Positions 29,622 through 37,911 of a stretch of 38,768 nt of DNA are shown here, piece after piece. Each line of letters begins with the position of its first letter. The first letter of the stretch is position 1. The notes below the pieces were generated by a model. It saw only the letters and a program-made list of their open reading frames with translations, was not told where the DNA came from and made no database searches. The DNA is taken from positions 57,773-96,540 of the forward strand of contig JABUTN010000003.1 in assembly GCA_021443665.1 (NCBI GenBank), written 5' to 3'. The translations under genes were made by a program, and so were the position numbers. Source of the DNA: Bacteroidales bacterium. GTDB lineage: Bacteria > Bacteroidota > Bacteroidia > Bacteroidales > UBA932.

Positions 29622-30188
29622 CTATTTTTGGTTGAGTTTTCTGATTACGCGGGCCGGGTTGCCCACAGCGAGACTGTCCGCGGGAATGTCGTGTACAACC
29701 ACCGCCCCGGCACCTATCACGCACCTGTCCCCTATGCTCACTCCCGGGCAGATTGTGGCGTGACCTCCTATCCAGCATCTCTCGCCTATGCTGACAGGCT
29801 TGCAGTATTCCCACTCGTCACGCTCATCCGCATCGAGGGGATGGCCGGCCGTGTAGATATGCACCCCGGGGGCAATCCTGGTGTTGCGTCCGATTGTGAC
29901 CTTCGCCCCGTCGAGAATCACGGCTCCGAAATTGATGAACACCCCCTCGGCCGCACAGATGCCATCGCCGTAGTCGCAATAAAAAGGCGGCTCTACAAAA
30001 AAGTCAGGAGCCGAATTGGGGAATATGGACCTGCTCACCTCCTTCATTTTGTCCGTATGGTACTCGGTCACATTCAGGCGATGCAGTTTTTCCTTGGTCC
30101 GCCGCCTGAAGGCCACCATTTCCGGAGTGTGGGCATCATAGGGCTGCCCGCTGCGCATTGCATTTATTTCTTCTTCCAGACTTCTCAT
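29622..30188 (-). CDS. Maltose/galactoside-type O-acetyltransferase (left-handed beta-helix)
   Basis: 188 aa; PFYCDYGDGICAAEGVFINFGAVILDGAKVTIGRNTRIAPGVHIYTAGHPLDADERDEWEYCKPVSIGERCWIGGHATICPGVSIGDRCVIGAGAVVVHDIPADSLAVGNPARVIRKL. Confidence 0.94.
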   Translation of the reverse strand: MRSLEEEINAMRSGQPYDAHTPEMVAFRRRTKEKLHRLNVTEYHTDKMKEVSRSIFPNSAPDFFVEPPFYCDYGDGICAAEGVFINFGAVILDGAKVTIGRNTRIAPGVHIYTAGHPLDADERDEWEYCKPVSIGERCWIGGHATICPGVSIGDRCVIGAGAVVVHDIPADSLAVGNPARVIRKLNQK

Positions 30189-30203
30189 AGAGGTATTCCT
30201 TGT

Positions 30204-33200
30204 CTAATCGTCAAAACTCAGGAGCAGACGGTACAGGTCATTGTATGTTGCCAAAGAACTGTGAGGCGCCCTTTCAAATTCACCTGCATTGTTGTATCTG
30301 TATATCGCATTGTCCGCACCTGAGATGAAAATGCCCGGTTTGTAGTTCTTCGTCTCGTTCGCTTTTGGAGCTATGCCCAAAGCTATGCTTTTACCTATAT
30401 TGTTTTTTGATTTTACATCAACAATATCTGTCATAATTTCAGGGGCTATAGACCGCAACAGTTCCCATCCAAAGCCCTGTTTTTCAGGCTTTCCCTTCAT
30501 AATTATCTCTATATATTTGGTACAAAATACCTTCCAAGGCTTATCACTAAGACTCGCGAGATCTTCTTGGGTGAAAGCATACTCACATCCAAACTTACCA
30601 TCATCATCACCATTTTTTTTATAATTTTCATAAAACATATTTTGAATCACTTTGTGCTTCCAGTTTCCCAATTTCCAGTTGCCCCGTCCAAGACGAGCTG
30701 TGTTTATTTTTTTACCAACTAACGGAATGGCTCTTAGAGATCTCAGACTGACTCCTGCCTTCTTTAACTCAGCGTTGTTGCATTCCTTTTTGAGACATTC
30801 GGCATAAAGTGCTTTAAGCGTTGCATCTGCATCATTTTCGGCCCCTATCCCAAAAGCATTGCTCCAACAGGCTGTTATTTTTGGTTTATAATCATTCAAA
30901 AAGTCCATTCCATCGATTTGCTTGAATACATTGATGAACTCATCTCGTTTTTTCATAGGTGCATTGGGGGTTGGCCGACAGTTGTCCAAGATTTTGTCTG
31001 CGGCATACATTATTTCATCTGCAATTTTGTCTCCAACACGAATCTCCTGATTATCGAAATAGTTCTCAAATTTTTCAGGGTCACTGTACTTCCCTCTCAT
31101 ATCACCTAATTTTATATACAAATCGTCATTTAATTCTCCTTCTTCAGTAAAGCAATTATATCCCGCATCACTGATTTTTTTGTTGCCAACATTCAAGAAG
31201 TCTTTTGGGAGAGGCTTCAAACTCCCTGCATCGCCACAAAATTTGTCATTGAATTCCGTTAACAGTTCATATATATTTTCTACCTGACGACGGGTGTCAA
31301 CATAGTTTATATATATATTGTCTATAGACCCGCTTACCCAGGCATACGCCTTTGTCAGCCTGGTATAGCATTTCTCCACGTGGGATTTCGGATTGATTGC
31401 ATCATTTTCAGTCTCCACACAATCATTGAAGACCATGGGGTTCTTGCCTTGGACAAGGAAGATATTGCCAAGTGATGAGATGCTCACAGTTCCCTCTATT
31501 GGTTTGTAAGCCAATCCCATTATAAAACGCGTCATCTTGAAGTCTATCACAACGTATTTAATTATTTTTCCTATAGCGGCGGCATACTTATGGGGGTTCC
31601 TTTTCTTCTCGTCTGCTATCACAGAATCCAATGCCACTGATGACTTCATTATCAGGTTGTTTCCCGCCTCAAGGGTGATGTTCATACCCTTGATTGTTAT
31701 GTCTCCCTTGGGAGCATTTATGCTTATGCCGGTCAGGGCATTCAGAGAGATGTCTCCAAGAGGGGATTTTATGGATATCTGCCTGTTAGATGCAGACATG
31801 CTTATACAGTAGGTGCCGACATTGTCCCTGAATGTGATTCCACCGCCGGGCCAATTGGAGCCGGCCGCTTCCTTAAGTCCCGGAATTGATGATATGGCAG
31901 ATCCGGCTATGCCTCCGGCCAACGACCCGATTAAACCGGACAAAGCTCCCTTTGATGTATCGTTAAACACAATGGAGTGACCATTGGGGGAGGATATGCT
32001 GTTTGTAAGACCGTGCGCAGCATCATTGTTGTAACTCCACCCGCGCTTGGAATCAGTAAAGCCCGGTTTAGCATTCTCTGAGTTGTTCGGCAGGGCTCCT
32101 ATGATATACGGCCTCTCCATATTGTTCCCCTCGTATCCCACCATCACAAAATCACCCTTCCTCGGAATGAAGGAAAAGCCTCTCGAGCCGGTCTTCATAG
32201 GGGATGTCATACGCAGAAGGGGGGAGGGGGCGGCACCGTATTTGGCATCATAATACTGCCAGGGATACCTTATGCGCACCCTGCCCATATTCTCGGGGTC
32301 CACACTCGTGACAAACTTGTCATCCGAGGTCCATACCACAGCAGCCTGAGGCCCTGAAGTGACCACAAGGGGTATTTCCTCGTGAAAGTCAGGCAGAGGG
32401 ATTTCTGTTTCCGTTTCAGTTCCTTGTGCGTCCTTAACCTTTTCCTTATACAGCGGAACCAGCTTGACTTTGTAGTCAAAACGGCCTTGGGACTCCGGTC
32501 TGTTGAAGGAAAACTCCACCTCATTCACCACATATTTGCCCTCGGTCATAAAATCACGCTCACAGCTGACTATCTCCCCAAGATACACATTATAGATGGA
32601 GTTGTGGTACTGCAGACAGAAGGAGGACTTGTGCACATTCTGCATCTTGCGCTGGAGTTTTACAAAAAAACCCGCTTCCATAAACTGGTCCCCTGAGAAA
32701 GTCACATTGACATTGGGTCTTTCCTCTTCCACATTTCCAGCGGCCATAGCTTCAATAAACGCATCTGAAATAGGATTCACTGCCGCCGATAAAAATGCAC
32801 TTATTATAAAGTCTGTTGTATTATAGGGACTGATAACATCGTTGAGCACATCAGGCAGATGTGTAAGCAAAGCTTTCGGTATGGATTCCGTCCAGAATTT
32901 TTTTTCAGCCAGTATCCTTACTGTTCCTTTTCCTCCCGCCCTGGTATTATTTTCGGTATCATCATTCTTGGCGGCCTCAGGCACGGCCATATCATCATAA
33001 TAGTCCCGTTTTTCGCTTGTCTGCCACTCAGAGGATTTGAACATGCGATAGTCCTTGCTCCATACTTCAGGGGCACCGCCTGACAGGCCGGAAGGGCTGG
33101 CGTTGGGAAATTCGAACCTTTCGGAATACCCCGGCTTCTTGAGTTCCCTTGTGTTCTTGTCCATCTTCTTTCTGCCTATGTGCAACTTGCCCTGGTCATA

Positions 33201-33947
33201 GAAAAGGTATTCTCCGCAGCGGTAGCACACCCTCCGCAGGAAACTGTAGAAAGACTCGTTGTACTGGACAAGGTAGGGCATCCGGTCGCTCGCGCTGATT
33301 ATCTCAAAGAACTCTTCCGGTTTGCGTCCTATCTTCTTGTTGTTATCCTCCCATTCGGGCTCTGTCCAATCCAGTTTCTCCTGGTGCAGATACACTCCTC
33401 CCTTGTCGTCCTTTTTAACATAACCCAACTCCATATCTACGATGTCCAACAACCTGCTGCCGGTATAGACCTTGCAGAACTTGTCCAGCGTCAGGAAATA
33501 GTCGGGGGAATATGCAGTGCAGTACAGGGTGAAAGAGGCCATGTCCTGCATTCCCTCCACGGCGATTCTTTCAATCACATACTGTTTTGCCACGTCCTCG
33601 TGATCGCTGCTGTTGAGTTCTATTCTCACCACTCCACCCTTCAGAATGTAGTTGGCATCCTCCACCGCTTGCTTGTAAACGACATTGTTTTCACCGGTCT
33701 TCACGCTGAGCGTGAAATCAAGGGTATTGTAGGAATAAACCTGCTTGCGCAGTTTGAAATCCACCAAAGACACCTCACAACCTTCCACACTTTTGGATGT
33801 ATGAGAGAAGACATCGGGTTTGAAGGTGTTGTTCAGTGAACTCTCCGGCTGGGTTCGGAAGGTTAAATAAACATTTGGTGTTCCTCTTTTTCCGTGGAAC
33901 TCACAATCTATGGAGAATTTTACCATATAATTCATTGAGGTTTCCAT
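30204..33947 (-). CDS. VgrG-like contractile-injection spike protein with long C-terminal extension
   Basis: 1247 aa; gp27-like YNESFYSFLRRVCYRCGEYLFYDQGKLHIGR; gp5 OB-fold-like VDPENMGRVRIRYPWQYYD...PLLRMTSPMKTGSRGFSFIPRKGDFVMVGYEGNNMERPYIIGALPN; beta-helix GDISLNALTGISINAPKGDITIKGMNITLEAGNNLIMKSS; then about 390 aa of unknown sequence. Confidence 0.85.
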   Translation of the reverse strand: METSMNYMVKFSIDCEFHGKRGTPNVYLTFRTQPESSLNNTFKPDVFSHTSKSVEGCEVSLVDFKLRKQVYSYNTLDFTLSVKTGENNVVYKQAVEDANYILKGGVVRIELNSSDHEDVAKQYVIERIAVEGMQDMASFTLYCTAYSPDYFLTLDKFCKVYTGSRLLDIVDMELGYVKKDDKGGVYLHQEKLDWTEPEWEDNNKKIGRKPEEFFEIISASDRMPYLVQYNESFYSFLRRVCYRCGEYLFYDQGKLHIGRKKMDKNTRELKKPGYSERFEFPNASPSGLSGGAPEVWSKDYRMFKSSEWQTSEKRDYYDDMAVPEAAKNDDTENNTRAGGKGTVRILAEKKFWTESIPKALLTHLPDVLNDVISPYNTTDFIISAFLSAAVNPISDAFIEAMAAGNVEEERPNVNVTFSGDQFMEAGFFVKLQRKMQNVHKSSFCLQYHNSIYNVYLGEIVSCERDFMTEGKYVVNEVEFSFNRPESQGRFDYKVKLVPLYKEKVKDAQGTETETEIPLPDFHEEIPLVVTSGPQAAVVWTSDDKFVTSVDPENMGRVRIRYPWQYYDAKYGAAPSPLLRMTSPMKTGSRGFSFIPRKGDFVMVGYEGNNMERPYIIGALPNNSENAKPGFTDSKRGWSYNNDAAHGLTNSISSPNGHSIVFNDTSKGALSGLIGSLAGGIAGSAISSIPGLKEAAGSNWPGGGITFRDNVGTYCISMSASNRQISIKSPLGDISLNALTGISINAPKGDITIKGMNITLEAGNNLIMKSSVALDSVIADEKKRNPHKYAAAIGKIIKYVVIDFKMTRFIMGLAYKPIEGTVSISSLGNIFLVQGKNPMVFNDCVETENDAINPKSHVEKCYTRLTKAYAWVSGSIDNIYINYVDTRRQVENIYELLTEFNDKFCGDAGSLKPLPKDFLNVGNKKISDAGYNCFTEEGELNDDLYIKLGDMRGKYSDPEKFENYFDNQEIRVGDKIADEIMYAADKILDNCRPTPNAPMKKRDEFINVFKQIDGMDFLNDYKPKITACWSNAFGIGAENDADATLKALYAECLKKECNNAELKKAGVSLRSLRAIPLVGKKINTARLGRGNWKLGNWKHKVIQNMFYENYKKNGDDDGKFGCEYAFTQEDLASLSDKPWKVFCTKYIEIIMKGKPEKQGFGWELLRSIAPEIMTDIVDVKSKNNIGKSIALGIAPKANETKNYKPGIFISGADNAIYRYNNAGEFERAPHSSLATYNDLYRLLLSFDD

Positions 33948-33968
33948 AACTTCCTGCTTTTGAGTGTT

Positions 33969-35681
33969 TTACTTTGATACTATAGGTGTCTTGACGGATG
34001 CGCTCGCCTTCACGGTGGTCGCCTCCACATTGCTTTGGGCCTTGACATTGGATGCGCTCACATCCTTGCTGACTTTCAGGCTCTTGGTGGCCTCCAGTTC
34101 GCCGTCTATCTTGGTCTCCGCCTTGATGCCGGCATTCTTGACCTCGACATCGGCCTTGTCTCCCTTCAGCGTCAGGGCCTTCTCCTTTATGTCTATGGTC
34201 AGGTCCTTCTCGTTCTGAGCCACGGCAACGGAGGTCTTGGCATTCAGGCTGATGTTATCAGCCTCCACGGTCAGAGTCTTGGACATAGTCTTTTCGTCCT
34301 TGTTCACCCCGCCTATGCTGAGATTCTGTGCTGTAGCCGTAATCTTGCCCTCTGCCGTAAGCTGGGCGGGCTTGCCCTCTTTATCAAAGTCCTGGGCCTG
34401 GAGCAGGGTCTCCTTTGAGGTCAGGCTGATCTTTCCCTTGCCCTTGTTCTCGTGGTCGTTTGTAGAAACGGCCACGCTTTCTATGTTCATTGTGAACGCG
34501 CTGCCTTCCGTCAGGGCTGTGTTCTTTGTTTCCTTGTCATCGGCCTCCGTGGTCATTGCATCCACTGTCAGGGTCTTGGTGATGACGCTTATGTTTCCTT
34601 TGGGGGTGACGGTTTCTTTCTTGTCCTTCATTTCATGTTTGGCGGCATCCAAGAGGATGTTCTCTGCGAAAAACATTATATTCCCCTTGTCGCCCGCCTT
34701 GTGGGCGGCGGACATCTCTATATTGCCGCTTTCCACTCCGAACAAAGAATCATCCTCTCCCGTACCTGAGAAGAAGACTCCGTCTGCCGTAACGGAGAAA
34801 AAGGTCTTCTGGTCTTTGATGGGATACTTATACTTGTCAAGCCCTTCCTTGCGGCAGGCTTCCGTCTTGTATTTCAAGGTATTGCTTATGTATTCGTCCA
34901 AGGCCGACTTTAACTCTGCAAGGTTGTCCTCAAATTCCCGGCGGTTGTCGTGAGTTTCCACATAATCCTTTACATTAATACCGAGGGCGGACTCCAATGC
35001 CGCCATACCGGGAACGCTTGACAATATGGAACTCGTTTTTTCTTCCTCAAAGCATTTGAGTATATCCTCAACGCGCTGCTTCGCATCCTTGGCGGCATCC
35101 TTTGCCGCATCGGAGATTTTCTTCGCGTTCTCTGAAGCCGACTTCAACTGCTCTGCACGGGCTTCGCCTATGGGGCCGGCCACCTCCACTCCTGTCTCCG
35201 CACAAAGGCGTATGCCTCCGGCGGGCGCGGAAACAAGATCGTCGGGGAAAATGCCTGACTGGTTTGCCAGATCGCTCTGTATGGTGATGTCACGTGCCTG
35301 CATAGTGATGGAGGAAACTCCATCCACGCTGTCCTCATCTCCATCCACGCCGGGATTCACTGCCAGGGAACTGATGTGTGGCGCCCTGTTGTTGATGGCG
35401 TTCATAGCCTCAAGGGACACGGTTGATGAACGGAGGGTGACAGCACCGCCGCCCCTGCAGATTCCGTACTGGTCCACATCGCCTATTATTATCTCCGGAG
35501 CGGAGAGGATTATGCAGTTGTCATCCCTTATGTATTTCCCCACGGGCAGGCTTTCCTGCAGGACACCGCGCGTCTGGGCAAGAGACTTTTTCAGGGAGCG
35601 GAGTTCTTCCACCTCCGTGGCCGTGATGTTGTACAGTTTGTCAACAGCCTCCTTCAGGAGTTTCAGATTGTCTAATTCCAT
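33969..35681 (-). CDS. Uncharacterised protein predicted rich in beta-helix, spike/fibre-like
   Basis: 570 aa; short hydrophobic-alternating repeats (KISLTSKETLLQA, KITATAQNLSIGG, TLTVEADNISLNAKTSVAVAQ, DGELEATKSLKVSKDVSASNVKAQSNVEATTVKASASVKTPIVSK); helical stretch in the middle. Confidence 0.75.
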   Translation of the reverse strand: MELDNLKLLKEAVDKLYNITATEVEELRSLKKSLAQTRGVLQESLPVGKYIRDDNCIILSAPEIIIGDVDQYGICRGGGAVTLRSSTVSLEAMNAINNRAPHISSLAVNPGVDGDEDSVDGVSSITMQARDITIQSDLANQSGIFPDDLVSAPAGGIRLCAETGVEVAGPIGEARAEQLKSASENAKKISDAAKDAAKDAKQRVEDILKCFEEEKTSSILSSVPGMAALESALGINVKDYVETHDNRREFEDNLAELKSALDEYISNTLKYKTEACRKEGLDKYKYPIKDQKTFFSVTADGVFFSGTGEDDSLFGVESGNIEMSAAHKAGDKGNIMFFAENILLDAAKHEMKDKKETVTPKGNISVITKTLTVDAMTTEADDKETKNTALTEGSAFTMNIESVAVSTNDHENKGKGKISLTSKETLLQAQDFDKEGKPAQLTAEGKITATAQNLSIGGVNKDEKTMSKTLTVEADNISLNAKTSVAVAQNEKDLTIDIKEKALTLKGDKADVEVKNAGIKAETKIDGELEATKSLKVSKDVSASNVKAQSNVEATTVKASASVKTPIVSK

Positions 35682-35692
35682 AATAGCGCTTT

Positions 35693-36520
35693 TTAATTGA
35701 ATATCATTGTCCCGGGCTGGAATTTATCAGCCGACTCATCAATAATGGAGGAAGTCTTATCCTCTCCCTGAATACTTTCATTGAACTTTTTCAGGATGCG
35801 CTCCTGTATGTCCTCATCCACAGGATCCGGCTCTATGACACGCTCCTTTGCCTTGTCCTTGTACAGGGGACGCTTGCCGTTGGTCTTGTAGTAGGCATTG
35901 GACTCCTTTATCTCCTTGAGTTTCCTCTCGTGCAACTTCTCCACCTGGGATTTATGGATGTCATACTCCAGGTCAAGGTCTTCCTTCAGGCTTTTCACAA
36001 ACTCCGGCGATGTTCCGTCAAGATGTGTCGTGACCTTTGTCCAGGACAGTGAGTACTGGAGATCTATGGCGGCCTTGGTCTCGTTGTACAGATAGTCAGC
36101 CGCCTTTGTATAGAGGTCACACAACTCATCCGTCATATCAGGCACACCCACTGCCAGAATCTGCTCTTTGGGCCGGGCGGATTTTTCAGAGCCTTCTTCG
36201 GAATCTTCCTCCTCCTCTGTATAAGGGCTGTCTATGAACTCCACCTTGAAATCCGGATGAGCCTCCTTTATGGCTTTCGGAAGCAGGATGGAATAGAGTT
36301 TCTCCTTCGGGAAAATGTGGAAGGTATAGTCATCCGCGATGCAGGCTTCTGCCATATCTTCTATCTGAAGAGTGGCCTGCTCTATCTCATACTGCACGCT
36401 GAGCAGTTGTTCCGCTTCGGCTTTCACACAAAGGAAACTGTAACGCAGTCTCATCTGCGAATAGTTTGATGAAAAGCTCTGTATGGCTTTTGCCAATGCC
36501 TCGTTGATTTCGTTTATCAT
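35693..36520 (-). CDS. Uncharacterised 275-aa helical protein, first gene of the VgrG-like cluster
   Basis: Good ORF, 11 nt upstream of the beta-helical protein; acidic linker YTEEEEDSEEGSEKS; no recognised family; no signal peptide. Confidence 0.7.
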   Translation of the reverse strand: MINEINEALAKAIQSFSSNYSQMRLRYSFLCVKAEAEQLLSVQYEIEQATLQIEDMAEACIADDYTFHIFPKEKLYSILLPKAIKEAHPDFKVEFIDSPYTEEEEDSEEGSEKSARPKEQILAVGVPDMTDELCDLYTKAADYLYNETKAAIDLQYSLSWTKVTTHLDGTSPEFVKSLKEDLDLEYDIHKSQVEKLHERKLKEIKESNAYYKTNGKRPLYKDKAKERVIEPDPVDEDIQERILKKFNESIQGEDKTSSIIDESADKFQPGTMIFN

Positions 36521-36569
36521 AATCCTGTCTGAATGTTTGGGGTAAAGTTAAGATTTATTTTGGAATGTT

Positions 36570-36577
36570 ATATCTTT
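36570..36577 (+). promoter_or_regulatory. Putative -7 box (TATCTTTG) of the cytochrome c peroxidase gene
   Basis: TATCTTTG fits TAnnTTTG, 20 nt upstream of ATG 36598; -33 not clear. Confidence 0.45.
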
Positions 36578-36597
36578 GTGTCCAGGAACTCTTGACT

Positions 36598-37908
36598 ATG
36601 AAAAGCAAATACCTTACCATTTGTGCAATCGCGCTTGCCCTTGTGGCGGCGGTGCTGATTCCCAAAATCATAAAGAACCACCGGAACTCAAAACTTCCCC
36701 TGCAGGAGCAGGCCCTCATTGTCTTCTCCGAGGGCAATTGCCTCAGGTGCCATTCCCAAGCCCCGGTCCATCCCTGGTACCACTCTGTGCCCGGGCTTGC
36801 CGACAAGGTGGAAAAGGCGGCGAAAGAAGGTGTCAGGGCCATAGATCTGGAAAGCAGCCTTGCACAGCTCAACACCCCGAAGGGGATGAGTCTGCCGGAT
36901 GTGATACGGATAGAGAATGCCGTGAAACACATGCAGACAAGGGCTGTGCTGACTAACAGGGAGGTGGACAAGATAAAGGAGTGGATGCGTGACTACCGCC
37001 AAAGCCGCTATCCCAACTCAAACGCCGACCATTTCAAGAACGAAGCCATACACGTGATTCCCGATGTTTCCCCCCTCCCGGTTGACACCGCCAAGGCAAA
37101 GCTCGGAAAGGCCCTCTTCCTCGACACGAGGTTTTCTGCGGACAACAGCCTTTCCTGCGCGAGCTGCCACCTTCCGGAGGAGCATTTTGTGGACCACGAA
37201 CAGGTCTCTGACGGCGTGGCAGGGGCAGTTGGCACGGTCAATGCCCCCACGGTGCTCAATTCGGTGTTCAACTTCGTCCAGTTCTGGGACGGCAGGGCTG
37301 TCACCCTCGCCGAACAGGCTGCAGGTCCTCCAGTGAATCCCGTGGAGATGGCCTGCAAGTCGTTTGATGAGATTGTGGAGAAGTTTGTCAGGGACAAGGA
37401 GTTTATGAAGGCCTTCGGAAAAGTGTATTCCGAAGTCACGGAGGCTACCCTCACCGATGCCATCGAACATTATGAGCGCAGTCTCATCACCCCCGGCGGC
37501 CCCTTTGACAGTTATCTTAAAGGCAACGCCCTGGCCATCAGCCCGGAGGCCATAGAAGGCTATGCCCTGTTCAAGGACAACAACTGCGCCGGCTGCCACT
37601 CCGGACCCAATGCCGGAGGCCTGAGTTTTGAGTATATGGGCCTCAAGCACGACTATTTCGCCGACAGGGGCGAGTGCGCCGAAGTTGTGGATGACAACGG
37701 GCATTTCAATGTCACCGGCAATCCTTACGACCTCCACAGGTTCAAGGTTCCCGGCCTGAGAAATGTGGCTTACACCCAGCCCTATTTCCACGACGGCAAT
37801 GTGGTCAGTCTCGAACAGGCGGTGAAGGATATGGCCTGGTATCAGTATGGAGTGAAACTCAGCGGAGAAGAATGCGCCAAGATCTGCGCCTTCCTCGAAA
37901 CCCTATAG
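36598..37908 (+). CDS. Cytochrome c peroxidase (CcpA/MauG-type) with extra N-terminal haem-binding domain, three CxxCH motifs
   Basis: MKSKYLTICAIALALVAAVLIP signal/anchor; CLRCH, CASCH and CAGCH motifs; GKALFLDTRFSADNSLSCASCHLPEEHFVD, VPGLRNVAYTQPYFHDGNVVSLEQAVKDMAWYQYG. Start placed at 36598, not the ORF-track ATG 36565. Confidence 0.93.
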   Translation: MKSKYLTICAIALALVAAVLIPKIIKNHRNSKLPLQEQALIVFSEGNCLRCHSQAPVHPWYHSVPGLADKVEKAAKEGVRAIDLESSLAQLNTPKGMSLPDVIRIENAVKHMQTRAVLTNREVDKIKEWMRDYRQSRYPNSNADHFKNEAIHVIPDVSPLPVDTAKAKLGKALFLDTRFSADNSLSCASCHLPEEHFVDHEQVSDGVAGAVGTVNAPTVLNSVFNFVQFWDGRAVTLAEQAAGPPVNPVEMACKSFDEIVEKFVRDKEFMKAFGKVYSEVTEATLTDAIEHYERSLITPGGPFDSYLKGNALAISPEAIEGYALFKDNNCAGCHSGPNAGGLSFEYMGLKHDYFADRGECAEVVDDNGHFNVTGNPYDLHRFKVPGLRNVAYTQPYFHDGNVVSLEQAVKDMAWYQYGVKLSGEECAKICAFLETL

Positions 37909-37911
37909 ACT

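Noticed and set aside
28806-30323. 505-aa plus-strand ORF
   Set aside because: Antisense across the GH43-like and acetyltransferase genes; its composition and lack of motifs indicate a shadow ORF.
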